In this document: positions 1 through 11,814 of the stretch, piece by piece | Layout of the letters: each line of letters opens with the position of its first letter | Position numbering within the stretch: position 1 is the first letter of the stretch | Made by a program: the position numbers and the translations under genes | Assembly (NCBI GenBank): GCA_007922305.1 | Contig: ML677335.1 | Span: 36,319,545-36,383,544, forward strand | DNA length: 64,000 nt | Source: Dermatemys mawii | Taxonomy: Eukaryota; Chordata; Testudines; Dermatemydidae | Direction of reading: 5' to 3' | The notes under the pieces: generated by a model | Told to the model about the DNA's origin: nothing | The model's input: the letters and a program-made list of their open reading frames with translations, nothing else | The model's database searches: none

Positions 1-1388
1 TGGCATTACCCTGTAAATTTCACTTTTGTGAAATCTGGCAAAAGTAAAATATCCTGTGATGCATAGCCTGTCCTACTAGTTCACCAGGGATTCAGAAGCA
101 CATAGAACAATAAAGGTTGTACTTGGGATGGGCAAACTGCTTTGGATAAGGGTCATTCAAAATGTTTGCTCAAACTTAACTCAGAACTTGAAATTTCCAG
201 AAAGGTGAACTATTTTTTCCTTTCTGTTATTATTGACATTTGGTCACCTAAAGCACATCCTGGCTTCAACCAGGACTAAAACTGGAAGTGTCAAAATACA
301 AAAAAAGCAGTTGTGGCATTATTTCCAGTCCTGCTGGAAGTAGGAAATTCCAGAGGTCTCATGAATCCATAACTATAATTCTAACTGATTTTTCTTAAGC
401 TTCTTGTCTGGCACTATTTATAAAATGACTTGAAAGTTTTACTCTCATCCCAATAATCAATTGAAAAAAATCAAAGTAAGTTTTTTAAATAGACCTCAAG
501 TATAAAGGCTTTATTCTTTTAAAATAAAATGTAAAATATAACATAACTGTGAATAGTGGTCTAGCAGGAAAGTACATTAACTCACATCATATTTCACATC
601 TTTTTAAGTTGACCTGGCTAAATTGACTGGAGGCAGAAATAAAAGCAGATCATGAATTTAAAATATTATAGATGATATATTTAGACTGTCGCTGTTTTGT
701 GTATGCGTTCACCAACCAGTTCTTTTTAAATTACATAACATTTAGTATCACTGCTAACACCTAAGTTAATTACAGATGCCAACATGCAATCAAATATGAT
801 TACTTTGCACTTTTGGAAACTGATCAAATGGTTCATGCTGAAGGAAGACAGCTTAAAATAGACCTAAAAATGTGATGTTAATTAAGCAAGTTATAAAGTT
901 CTATTTTGTAGCTTCAGAATTGCAATGACAAATTCTCAGTTATCTCGTGTACTCAAAAGGTTTGCTCTGGGAGAACTGAAAGGAGAACGGTGGGGAATTC
1001 TGTAATGATACCTTTTATACTCAAGGACCACAAGCCAAAGGAATGTTCTCAGGGCAAGAATCAGGCTTGAGTAAGGGCTTTCCACTTTTTTCTTACTAAA
1101 TCCCATAGCATCTTCTGACAAATAGCACACATGCACTTGATAGTTTGGTTCTTCCAAAAGGCAATGAAGAGGGTAGAGAAGTTGAGTAAACTACAATATT
1201 CCAAAGAAAAGAGAATGAAGACAGCAGCTGAGAGAGCAGCACTCTATCTGCATAAGAAGAGATAAAAAGTGGGGAAAACAAAAGAGAGATGGGTATAGAA
1301 GACATCTATGGAGTAAGCTGGGAACTGGCATTCCATAATGCAATACGGTAAGTGTTTAATATCACAAAGAACATACAATTCTCTCTCT
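1..1388. other. Unannotated AT-rich DNA
   Basis: I see no gene, RNA or recognisable repeat here. Short reading frames are present on both strands but show no family motif. Probably intergenic or intronic. Confidence 0.5.
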
Positions 1389-1396
1389 TTCTTTGG

Positions 1397-1519
1397 TAGG
1401 GTGACCAGACAGCAAGTGTGAAAAATCGGGAGGGGGGTGGTGGGTAATAAGAACCTATGTAAGAAAAAGACCCAAAAATCAGGACTGTCTCTATAAAATT
1501 GGGACATCTGGTCACCCTA
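1397..1519 (+). mobile_element. hAT-type MITE (TAGGGTGACC family), copy 1
   Basis: A 123-bp element with terminal inverted repeats TAGGGTGACCAGA and TCTGGTCACCCTA. It is flanked by TTCTTTGG (1389-1396) and TCCTTTGG (1520-1527), a 7/8 match that fits an 8-bp hAT target-site duplication. The same sequence recurs at 11875, 17567 (reversed) and 61201. It has no coding capacity and would have been mobilised by a transposase encoded elsewhere. Confidence 0.85.
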
Positions 1520-1564
1520 TCCTTTGGCTTCCCTTTCATTCAGGCACCCATTATCTTCCATCTT

Positions 1565-1800
1565 GTTTGAAGTAACCTCTTCTTCAATGGCCTCCCTAAC
1601 ATCCACATTGCTCCTATGCAGTCCATTCACAATGTTGATGATAAGTTTTCACTTCCTTCCAACCACATCACCCCTCCTCTCCTTGAATCCCTACATTTGC
1701 TGCCCATTTTTTACCACATCAAAGTCAAGAATCCTGTCCTCACCTTCAAGTCCTTTCATCACCCTGGCTATCCTGTCTCTTCACTTCATCACTTTTCCCC
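1565..1800 (+). pseudogene. L2/CR1-like LINE reverse transcriptase C-terminal fragment
   Basis: Forward translation near 1620-1770 reads as the region downstream of the LINE reverse transcriptase catalytic core (LLESLHLLPIFYHIKVK, then VLTFKSFHH). This resembles the 'SLHWLPV..RI.FKIL.LTFKALH' block of L2/CR1-clade ORF2. No start codon or catalytic motif is present, and frames are broken, so it is a dead fragment. The LINE 3' tail at 2110-2360 may belong to the same insertion, separated by the MITE at 1829. Confidence 0.6.
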
Positions 1801-1828
1801 TATCAGTGCTGCCACTTAGTCCAGGTTT

Positions 1829-1956
1829 CCTTGGGGTGCTGAAGCAATTTGAATATTGGGGGTGCTGAGAGCCATGGAACCAACTGTAAACTCTGTATAT
1901 GATGGAAATGACTTCAAGCCGGGGGCGTGGCAGCACCCCTAGTTCCAGCACCTATG
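1829..1956. mobile_element. Short non-autonomous DNA element
   Basis: Ends resemble one another in inverted orientation: GGGGTGCTG at the left against CAGCACCTATG at the right, about 128 bp apart. Boundaries are approximate and I found no clear target duplication. It appears to interrupt LINE sequence. Confidence 0.5.
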
Positions 1957-2109
1957 GTGCCCATCCTGGAATTGCTCTACCCTTGCCTCCCTCGGCTACC
2001 TCCACAGAATGCTCTTCTGCAGTGACACCAAGATAACTGCTGTCATCCCTACTGATGGCTAAATTAAAAAGGCAGTTGAGGCCAATGAACATTTATTTTT
2101 AAAAGCTTC

Positions 2110-2360
2110 AAATAATTGTGAACATTTAGTCTGTGCACAGCCAGCTAGCCTATGTAACTGTGTTTTCGTAACCATTACCCCTGTACTTCTTCCCCATTGT
2201 TTGTTACACTCATTCATTGCATCTTGTTTCAAAATAAATTGAAAATTCTTTGGGGCGGGGATGTGCCTGTGTGATTGTACAATGACTAGCAATATACGGT
2301 GTCTGATTCTGATTGAGGTTTCTATGAAAATAATACATTTATTTGACCTAGTAAGCAAGA
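2110..2360 (+). mobile_element. L2-like LINE 3' untranslated tail
   Basis: Contains the block 'AAATTGAAAATTCTTTGGGG' followed by GATTGTACAATGACTAGCA, matching the LINE/SINE tail seen again at 7640-7760, 11815-12060 and 23395-23520 (type: ...CTCTTTGGGGCAGGGACT... GTACAGCGCCTAGCA...). Non-coding. Confidence 0.6.
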
Positions 2361-4742
2361 TGGCATATGGTTATGAGCACAGTATGCATGATCAAAACTA
2401 AACACCTGAAGAGAAAAAGTCAAATTAGTTTTATACTTGGTCAAAATTCAGGCAAAAGTCTTCCTTTTCCGCCTTCTATGAAATAAAAAAATTCTGTTAC
2501 CTCACTGCATTCATAACTGAAATGAGAGCAGATGCAGTTTAAAATTAAGAGCTGAGAGATATTAAAATAATAATGAAAAGCTCTGTGTTTGTGAGTCATC
2601 CGAGGTAGGAGCCAGGCACTCAGGAAGCTGCGGCAACCAACTCTTGCTTTCTCAGTAATATATTTTTCCACTTGTAGCACATTATTTGTTAATCAGTTTG
2701 CTATTAATGAGTCCCACAGCGGAACGTTTCAGATGAAGAAAGGAGGGATAAGGTGACGGTGGATAGAAAGATACAGCCTGTAGGTGCCTGATTAGAAAAT
2801 GGAATTATTCGTAAATGGGGCTTTCTTATGCAATATTAGGTGGCAGAACCAGCTCTATTTTCTTAGAAAACTACAACCACAGCCCCCCAGGTACAAGCCC
2901 TAGTAGCAAATCAAAACAGTTTTATATTTCATATTACTAATCAAGGCCTGATCCTGAGAGATGCTAAGCACGTTCACAGTCATTTACTTCAATGGGACAA
3001 CTTGCGTGAATAAGCACCATTCCTGTAAGAAACGGTTTACAAGATTAGATGCTTCATGTAACAGATGTGCTGGAGGGATGTTTTCAAAAGCTCCCAGGGG
3101 CCCCTTATTAAAATTTATCTATCAAATTGAAGGGAAGATTGGGATGATTTGCTTGTTTCTGATGGAGTCAAGCCCCTTTGGAATCTGCTAAATCATCCCA
3201 ACTAGAAAGGATTATATCTCTGACACTTATAAAACTATTTGTGAAGAGCATATTGTTTGCCTTTGGAGTAGACTGATTGCACTGAAGGGCTGAAATTTAA
3301 AAAGGATTTCCCAAGGAAGGATAGTTCTGAATCATACTACAAGGTCTTCAACCCCACAACCACTCAAATGGCATAAGGTACTATTAATATACTGCTTAGC
3401 TTGTGTTTTAATAAAAAATGCAGCATGAGGTAGTTACATCCTTCCTTGATTATTATTCTAAAAGGGTCTTCATCCCCACTGCAATAATTGTCGTCTGATC
3501 TCTCCCTACCACTCCTATTCTGCAAACCTCTATTCCTCCAATCTCTCTTGCTCTCACAGACCCTCATTCCCATCAGACCTATTCCCTGTCCTTTAATAAT
3601 TAAAAGAAATCCATCACAACTATCAAGTCATCTGCATAAACAAACTCAAACTCCTAAATTTTGCTTCTGTAACCCTTTCCACCATTTATTTTCTCACTGT
3701 CTGTGGCACACTCTTTTAGCACATTTGGCTGCATGGTGACTGTGAACACTTTGGAGCAGGGAATATGTTCTTTTATAGGTCTTGGAATCAAATTAATACA
3801 TACACAATAGAATGGCACAGAAATAGCATTGGAAATGCAGATGCACAAAAAATAACACCAAAGAAGTTAACCACTGCATTTCAGACTTTGAGTTTGGTTT
3901 TGATTTTGGGGAGAAAAATGAAGGTGGTTTCTTATTCCCTCCTTACATTTTTTTTTAAACTGGAATTGTCCTCTATCCCTTGTCAGATATTCTCTGTCCT
4001 TTCAGAATAGTTGTGGCTGTACTTGTTCTTTTAAAGTTTAGTTCTGAAAAGGTTTTCTTGTTTGTTTGTTTGTTTTTCCAGGAGACAGAGTGAAAGACAT
4101 GAGGTTTGAGGCCAGAATGTACAGATTTTGTTTTTTAATTTTGTGCATTGAGGTATCACATAACTTTACTACGCATGTAGGTTCCTTTTCAGAAATGGCA
4201 TTCATTGTCAATGTTAGATGCCTGAAGACCTATAAAAGGTGGAAAGAGAATGGAGTGAGAATGGTGCAGCTGCCCTATAAAGTAATCTACTTTATATGTG
4301 TGCCTTCTCTCACAACAAAGAACTCATCAAGTGAAATGTTGCCATGGAGCAAGGCATAAATAATAGGAAAATAAGGTCATCTCCAAATTAGCCTCCTACT
4401 CCTAATGAAATTGATGCTACAACTATAAGATGCTTCTTACTTGCACAGAAGTAAATCACCAACCCAATGAATCATAATTCAAGGACACAATGGACCATAT
4501 CTGTTCTTCACTTTGGTTAATTCGTTTAAGTGGAGTTAAACAAGGAATACACTTGATCCAATAGGTTGCTGCTTTAAAACTATGTTTTCTTAGGAACTAT
4601 AGTTGCAGCAGCAACTTTGCTGTCATTGATGCACTAGATGAAGGTTTAACAAAAGACACATACAAGTCCTGATTTGTTTTTCTCATTTTGCGTAACCCAG
4701 ACCTTCCCTAGCATTTACTGTAATGTGATAGCTTCTCTAGAA
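2361..4742. other. Unannotated DNA with a short palindromic-repeat fragment
   Basis: Mostly unique-looking AT-rich DNA. A fragment near 2943-3013 (CCTGATCCTGAGAG... TTCAATGGGA) resembles the amniote palindromic repeats listed at 21260 and 46162. A (GTTT)n run lies at 4059-4077. The stretch 2440-2720 contains an AP-1-like TGAGTCA and several TAAT-type motifs and could be a conserved non-coding element. No exon is supported. Confidence 0.45.
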
Positions 4743-4777
4743 CAGGGGTTCCCAAACTGTGGAATGTGTACCATTAG

Positions 4778-4877
4778 GGATATGAGAGACATCTCTGCAG
4801 GATACAAGAGAGAGAAATTGTGTAATGGGATATGAGAGATATCTCTGCGGGGTACAAGAGAGAGAAATTGCGTAATG
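4778..4877. repeat. 50-bp tandem duplication
   Basis: Two copies of a unit containing TATGAGAGA(C/T)ATCTCTGC and ACAAGAGAGAGAAATTG lie exactly 50 bp apart (4781 versus 4831), differing at only a few positions. It lies within the hAT element at 4743. Confidence 0.85.
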
Positions 4878-5080
4878 GGGGATTTTATTTATTCCACTTT
4901 CATAACAGACTACTCCAGATGAAGCTTTAAAACTGTGGGGATTTGTCATATAAAATACAGTAGTTAATTTACTTCAAGATGTACCAATGAGAACACAGAC
5001 ACAGAGACACTCACTTCCAATCCCCATACACCTGAGTTCAGTTGCCCAGCAACTGTCCAGTCTAACTGAGCCCAGAACTT

Positions 5081-5304
5081 AGGTCTTGTCTACACTGCCA
5101 CTTTACAGCACTGCAACTTTCTCACTCAGCGGTGTAACATGGCAGTGTGAACAGTTCCCCTAGAGCTGGTAGCCACTCGCCTCGTGGAGGTGGGTTTTTT
5201 TATAGCACTGGGAAAGTTCTCTCCCAGCACTGGTGCCGCAACTACACAGCCATGTTCAAGCCTAGTGCGGCAGTGCTTTAACACTGCTAGTGAAGACGTG
5301 CCCT
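5081..5304. mobile_element. Nested MITE with GTCTTGTCTACACT-type ends
   Basis: The left end AGGTCTTGTCTACACTG and right end CTAGTGAAGACGTGCCCT are imperfect inverted repeats 224 bp apart. The same terminal motif (TAGTGTAGACAAGCCC) ends the element at about 52152. It lies wholly inside the hAT remnant, so it probably inserted later. Superfamily is uncertain; I could not identify a target duplication. Confidence 0.65.
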
Positions 5305-5504
5305 GTCAGGGTTTATTTTTTTCTAGTTCTGTGTGTCACACTATAACTGTACCTCTGCGTAATGGTGAAATATGGACGGATAGCTAAAGACAGGTAATGT
5401 TAAAGACACCACACAAAATATCAGTGATGAGAAGGGCAGGTGCATGTGGGGAGCTGGTAGATCTGGAATGGGGTCCACAATAAAAAAAAGTTTGAAAATG
5501 TCTG

Positions 5505-7173
5505 CTCTGGAACACATACAGGCTGTGTCTGGGTGAGGTATCTCTTCAGAACACACTCTGGAGCTAGAAGTACCTGATTTTGTTAAGGGACTTGTCTCTA
5601 TCTCATTTGCAACTGAAGAAATACTAGTGGCAGTGATCAAATGGCTTGGCAGAAATAAAAATGGAGAGACATTTAGGTCACCATAAAAAAGCTAGACAGG
5701 ACAATATTGACTGAAGGATATTATCTGAAAATGATTTGAAGATGGTGACCTTTGTGAAGTGATCTGATGTCACAATCTATTCCTAGTGAACAAGTGTGCA
5801 CATCACAATTGGCAGTCTTGTTGACAGTCACCAGAAAGGTCAAGGATTGAATGGGAATGAAGAATGACAGTCCTCAGCTTAGTGGCTGAGCTTCTTTCCT
5901 GTTCTTCAGGGACATTGGCATGGCAGTGAGGGAAAACTTAAGAAGTAGTTTCCTGTGTGAATCAGTTTTGCTAATAAACAATGGAGACATAAGTCTTCAG
6001 AGCTGTCATCCCAGGACTTTTCATGAGCTTTGAATTCATGTTTTGAAAACTGAAGTAACAATCCGTGACTTGTAGCTTTAAATTACTTTCATCTGTCAAT
6101 TGCAGTAAAATATTCTGGTTTTACAGCTTGTTTATAGCAAATGATTAATTTGTATTACAAGAGTTATTCACTCATACATTTGTAATTACTGCACAGGGAT
6201 TCACACTATTTTGGCTATCATCATCTTCAGATACATTTTTTTCTTTATGTCTTGATATTATTTTTGGTGTGTAAGAGCCAAGTTACAATGTGTGCTTAAA
6301 TTTTACTACTTAACTGTGATCATGGATTCACGTAGTGACTCTATCACATTTCATTATTAACAAGTAGAAACATAAAGCAACTGGAATGCTCCTCTTGCTG
6401 TTATCTGAGAGAATGGCTAATATTCTAAACACCAAGCACTGCTATGGTGCTAATTCAGGCATATATGTTCCAGTTTTGCTTGGAACAACATAAGGATCTC
6501 TCTCTGTTAGCTATGTCTTTGGTTAAACATACATCTAGTTTAGATTTCAGAAGAGCAAGGACTAAGTTAACCAAATAACCATTAATTATTTAAAATGTGC
6601 CACTTGATGTTTAATGCTATACAAATGAATGATACAGATTAAGTTATTCTAGTTAAGACTCAAAAAAAATAAAAGGGTGTTTTAGCAGTCAGTTAATAGC
6701 CAGTGTTTAACAAATACAGTTGGGTAGCAAATTGGTGTTTAATTATACATGAACTGTCTTATTAAAATCAAACTTAAATCCGTTTAAAAAATAGGCATGA
6801 ACTTTCTTATATTGTTTTTACTCCATTAATTTCAGTGAGGTTATTCCAGTCTCACACTAGTATCATATCAGGATCAGGGCTAATGAATTTGAAGTATGAC
6901 CAAACAATTTTAAACTTTTGTAAAACAGTATCATTAAACAAAAATTAAGCATAATATGCAGCAAAACATGATCTCCACATTGTACATGTTTGCCTGGAGT
7001 AACTTAATATTCAAAGCCAGGCCAAAAATTAATTTGTATTGGTTTCCTGTATTCTCCCCTTCTCATTTATATGGTTACTTCACCATTTTAAACAAAAAGG
7101 TGCATGACTTAGCTTCAGAGACAATTTTCTATGTGTATCTATCTATATCTATGTATATATGACTTCCTACTGT
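5505..7173. other. Unannotated AT-rich DNA
   Basis: No gene or clear transposon. A possible palindromic-repeat fragment lies near 6815-6885 (ending ATCAGGATCAGGGC), and a TATC/TATA-rich run at 7136-7160. Confidence 0.45.
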
Positions 7174-7268
7174 ATGCATCTGATGAAGTGGGTTCTAGCT
7201 CACGAAAGCTTATGCCCAAATGAATTGGTTAGTCTCTAAAGTGCCACAAGTACTCCTCATTCTTTTTG
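7174..7268 (+). mobile_element. Penelope-type 3' tail fragment (CTGATGA family)
   Basis: Contains GCATCTGATGAAGTGGG, then CTCACGAAAGCTTATGC, then TTAGTCTCTAAAGTGCCACA. The same tail, in reverse, ends the Penelope-like element at 43568. CTGATGA (7180-7186) and GAAA (7204-7207) bracket a stem-forming stretch, a hammerhead-ribozyme-like layout. Orphan tail without coding sequence. Confidence 0.7.
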
Positions 7269-7528
7269 TGGTTTTACTATTTGCCTATTAATAGGTGGAG
7301 CTCAGATAAATTAGATAAACTGAACCTCAGCCTTTATAAGCAGATCTCCCCCTCCTCGCCTGCACTGGAGCAAGTGTGCGCTGTGTCCAGGTTACCCTCA
7401 TCCTCCCAAGGAACCCATGAATGCCTTTACAAAGTGCACAGTGAGGTTTTGTGGGTGGCAGCAAGAGGGGAGAAAGCAAGGGATTGGCTGATTTCTCTCA
7501 TGCCATGTCCTGTTTATGGGGAACGAGA

Positions 7529-7769
7529 GGAAGGATGTTCTTGTGATCAAGGCACTGGACAGAGACTCGAGTTCAATCCCCAACTCTGTTTCACATTGGA
7601 CAAATCATATAATCTCTCTGTGCCTTATTGTCCCCATTTTACAGATGGGAAACTAATACTTCCTTTCTTCAACCCTTTAGACTGGGGCAAGGATAGTCTC
7701 TTATGATGCACAATGGGGTCCTGTTCTCATCTGGGTTCTCTAGATGCTACAAATTTTTTAAAAAATAAT
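7529..7769 (+). mobile_element. tRNA-headed MIR/CORE-like SINE
   Basis: The pol III A-box-like TTGTGATCAAGGCAC is followed by B-box-like GAGTTCAATCC (about 7569-7579). Next comes a MIR-like middle (CTCTGTGCC... CCCCATTTTACAGATGGGAAACT) and a LINE-derived tail (GGGGCAAGG... GCACAATGGGGTCCTG). The order head, core, LINE-like tail is the standard structure of these SINEs. The long frame across it is incidental. Confidence 0.75.
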
Positions 7770-8303
7770 GTGGAAGCTGGGGGTGGGGGCAAGGAGAAGG
7801 GATTACTACAGCATGGACATGCAGTTTCTTCCTCTAAATAGCCTTTGCTAATGAGTAGCGTAAGGAAGGCCTAGTCAGTGGAATCATGCCTCCTAGTGGA
7901 GTCAAGCCATCCAGGCAAAAAAGGGGACAGATCACAGAGCAGCATGGAGGCAGGAAGCATCCTGCTTCCACCAGCCTGGAATCAATCTATCCCCTCAAAA
8001 CTCCACAGCAGCCAAAACTCCACAAGAGCTTTCCTGCCTTCTGGCCCCTCCTGTAGATTACTTTGTGGGTAGGGAGTGATCAGTTCCCACGGGTTTTAAA
8101 AAAAGCTCAACATTCCATGATAAATAGGAAATTGTAACTGTGTCACACCTTGTTCCTATAAGACAAACCTATAGGTCAACAACATTTTTGGATAGTGAGG
8201 GTTGTTTATTTATTTAATAATATGATCATGATTGCAATATAAATGAATGCAACTGTCCGCCTCTCAGTGGATAGCAAGGGAAATGCATTCTGAATTACTC
8301 AGT
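7770..8303. other. Unannotated DNA
   Basis: No gene recognised. 7860-8100 is moderately GC-rich and may be repeat-derived, but I cannot assign it. Confidence 0.4.
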
Positions 8304-9440
8304 TGTGACAGAATATATCCCTCTGTTTACACCCTACACATTATCGTAATTCTTTTTTGTACAAGGCATGTCTTGTGAGTTATTTATAAACTCATAATTT
8401 GCTGATCAATAGTATCATGGCAAGATGCATGTAGCTGCATTATATGTGAAGTTAAACATAAGCAGAGATCACAACAAAAAGTTTCCTTTCAAAGAAATGG
8501 CCAAACCAGTTCCTCAGAGACAAAGGGTAAGATGACACCTCAGCCACCGAGGCTGATGGGCCATTACCTGCCAAGGGACCCTTCTTTGACTAGAAAATGG
8601 GTAGGGTTAACCAAAAAAAACCCCCAAAACAAAAAAACCTCCCCACCTTCCATCTTAGCAAAGAAAAAGTATGGATTTCTCTTCCACACAGACTGCCTAT
8701 TGTGTTACTGTCAGTTAGAGATGATTCTCAATTCAGGGACAGGACTGTTAAAGAAGGGAAAGACACACCTCTCTCTCACCCTCCCCACTGCATTCATTGT
8801 ACCTGAAGCAATAAAAGAAGCATTTGTTGGACTCTGGGAGAAAGGATCCTGACCTACAGGGTTTGGTAAGTCAGTCTGGCGAAAGCATGTGGTGAGAAAT
8901 TTTATTTGGATCTGGTATAGTTTAAGTTACATGTCACTAAATGTCTTATCTTTATTTTTCTTGTAACCATTTCTGACTTGTATGCCTCATTACTCATACT
9001 CACTCACAATCTCTCTTTTTGTAGTTAATAAACTTGCTTTTATTGTTTTATCTAATCCAACTGGGATTTAAACCAGTGTGTTTAAATTGAAGTGTCTGGC
9101 AAACTCCATTTGGAGTGGCAAGTTTTGTGCATATTGTTCCTTTAACAGACATAATATAACTTGTATCATCCATAAGAGGGCTGGGCAGTTCAGGACATAC
9201 ATTTCTGGGGGTAAATGTTATAGTGGGGAGTGTTCAGGTCATGCAGTATAACCAAAGCTGATGAGAGCCAGTGTATACCTTAGATGTGGCTGGCCAGCTG
9301 CAATTACACATAAACACTCTGGGTATAGCTTGCATACTGGAAGGCTGTTTGTGAGCGGCACAGGTGGGAGTTGCTTCAGCCAAAGCACTGTAAGGCCCCC
9401 ACGGCAGGGATGAGACAGCTGCTCATTAGTCTGGATTGTA
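8304..9440 (+). mobile_element. Probable LTR (solo) of a retroelement
   Basis: The block starts TGTGACAGAATATA and contains an AATAAA signal (9027-9032) followed by a T-rich stretch, as in LTR polyadenylation regions. I recognise it as a recurrent turtle LTR-like repeat. The right boundary is approximate and no target duplication could be matched. No gag or pol is adjacent, so it would be a solo LTR. Confidence 0.5.
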
Positions 9441-9448
9441 CCTGATGC

Positions 9449-9483
9449 ATGATACATGGATGCCACACCCATCCATGTATCAT
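9449..9483. repeat. Perfect 14-bp inverted repeat (hairpin)
   Basis: ATGATACATGGATG (9449-9462) and CATCCATGTATCAT (9470-9483) are exact reverse complements separated by the 7-nt loop CCACACC. No mismatch. Confidence 0.9.
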
Positions 9484-11814
9484 CCTAGACAAAACTGGCT
9501 CTCTCAATCAGTGCCACAGTCAGCAGTTTACAGACAAGACTCTTGTTTTCAGTTTTTATTTTGTTTAAAATGTCCTGGCAATTTATCAGAGTTTATTTCA
9601 AAAAAATTTAAAAAAATGAGTAAAAATCAATGGAAAAAACCCCCTCTCCGGTTTCTGGAAAATACTGGGGGCTAATACTGGGGGATGGGAGGAAATTTTA
9701 AAAAAAACCCATCATTTAGAGACAAGAAAGAATACTGAAAGTAAAGCCAGTTTAATACTCCGGTTTATTTATTAAATTGTATACTAACAGTACCTACAGC
9801 TGCTTGTGTGCATCTTCCACTACATTGCATTACTTTAACAGACAGCTTCACATTTGCACTTCTTAATATTATTGTTATTATTTATGTACTTCTGCAAAGG
9901 CATTCATTTTTATAGAACTTTTTGTTTAGGAATTGAAAATGAACCTAGAATATTATTAACGAGGTTTTCAAATCTGGACAGGGGATTTAAATTTATGGGA
10001 ATAAAGCATCCAAATCCCTTAGGGCCTTGAGAAATCTCAGCCTGCTCATATGTACTGCTTTGCTCAGCATCCCTTGATTTCTTGATGAGCATTGAGGTCT
10101 AGGCAAAGGCACGAGTCTCAATTTAGCAAAGTAAACCCAATATTTGGACTAATTAATCCTCTGTTACACCAGTTCATCAATGAAATTAGTATAGTTGCAT
10201 CAATATACCAGAGAGAAGAATAAATTCATTTGTCAGATGTAGCTGGATGAAAATAGGGGAGTTGTGTACATTTATTTTCAAGACTGAAAAAAACTAATGC
10301 AGAAATGGTTTGAAATAGCACCCTTCAAATTCCTGATACTCAACGGTGAGTGGTTTAATGAGACATTCCCACACAGAAGGCTTGTGTGATTCAGTTTCCT
10401 TTCTACTTGCAATGAAAATGATCCATCTATTTTGCATTTGATTTCCTCTATGTGGGGAACCGAGATAGTGGTACCAACTTGTAAGGAGTTATACCATAAT
10501 CTAAGTCCAACCCTCCATTCCTTAGGCAGATGAAACTCCCTTTGAGTTCAATGGGACTTCAGTGGTACCTGTCCAAAAACAAAGTTTGGGTCCAAGAAGA
10601 AAGTTTGGTTCAGATTTTAATTTATTGTTGTCACCTACATTTTCTCTACTTTTGCATGAATTTGTTTAATGAGCTGGGAACTAGCACAGGGCTGACCAAA
10701 ACTACTGTTAAGTGTTATAGGTGTATATATAGCTTTGGACTTTCAATTATCATAAGCCATGGATGGTGTTGCTGCCTGCCAGCACAACAGTTAGTGTTTG
10801 CTTTAAAAGGATTAGTACACCTTCACCATTCACAAATTTGGGATTAGTTTGTCTTTTAATCTGTGCAAGTAACAGCATATTTGCCCCTGAAACAGCAAAA
10901 TTACATAACCACATATTCCCACCAAAACTGTAGGCGTTTACAAGTTTGAAAATATATTATTTTCACAACCAAAAAGACTTCTCATGGTGAAATGACAGTT
11001 TTTAGCATGTAGAAACATTGCTTTTTTGGTTCCAAGAACAAAATAAGTATCTTTTCACAAAATGAGGTGGTGTTAGTGGGAGATGATTCTTTGTACCAGT
11101 CCACCAGTGAGAATTTGCTTCCTTTATAGGCTTATGCTAACAATCCTAACCTTAAAACAAGAAGTCAGATAAGATAATAAATGGCAAGATCAGATTCAAT
11201 GATGCACTTATTAAAAAGTGTATATTCTAAAGGCTTGACTGAAAGAGGGAATGAATCACTGACATAAAAAGGATCTGATGTCACCACAGAAAGTTCCACT
11301 CGCAAATGAGAAGTCTGATCTTAGCTACTCACCATCTCTGGCTTACATTAGGCATAGACGCCTAATGTGAATGGCATATATGCTGACACACCATAGTGGT
11401 TTGTGCTTTTATCTGCCCATCTAGCTAGTCTAAAGCAGTTCCTTTACACTCTCCATCTCTGGATGGCTCAGCTGTTGTCTATGAATATTTTAATTCTAAT
11501 AAAAAATACATCACCGCTACATTGCACTTATAGCTTTGCCATGCTGCTGGAGGCATACTTATAATCTTCTCATGCCTGTCCAAGACTGACAAATTTCAAG
11601 AAACTATTCTCAGGTCAATACAGCTGGATTCATTTACTCCATGTTTTCTGTGTGGAGATGGTTATTAACAGTTTAAGCCATATAGGATAATTACTCTTCT
11701 TAAATTTTGTGTAATGACACTACTTTGGTGCATTCATAATACCTTTTCATCCCTCAACAACTCACAGCTTGATAGTAGTGTGTCTGTTTTTGACTAAGAT
11801 AAAATTGAGATGTT
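9484..11814. other. Unannotated AT-rich DNA
   Basis: No exon supported. A palindromic-repeat fragment may lie near 10500-10570 (TTGAGTTCAATGGGACTT). The remainder looks unique. Confidence 0.45.

Larger units (their letters stand above)
4743..5504 (+). mobile_element. hAT-family DNA transposon remnant, internally rearranged
   Basis: The left end CAGGGGTTCCCAAACTG (4743) and right end AGTTTGAAAATGTCTG (to 5504) are degenerate inverted repeats of the CAGNGGTTC-type hAT terminus. Flanks CTCTAGAA (4735-4742) and CTCTGGAA (5505-5512) match 7/8, giving the expected 8-bp target duplication. Inside are a 50-bp tandem duplication (4778-4877) and another DNA element (5081-5304). No transposase frame survives. 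Confidence 0.75.

Noticed and set aside
1397..1519. Tc1/mariner assignment from TA at the element ends
   Set aside because: Eight-base flanks match at 7/8 in three copies, which fits hAT better; TA is part of the terminal repeat.
7266..7706. 146-codon plus-strand frame
   Set aside because: Runs through a tRNA/MIR-like SINE with recognisable pol III boxes and SINE core.
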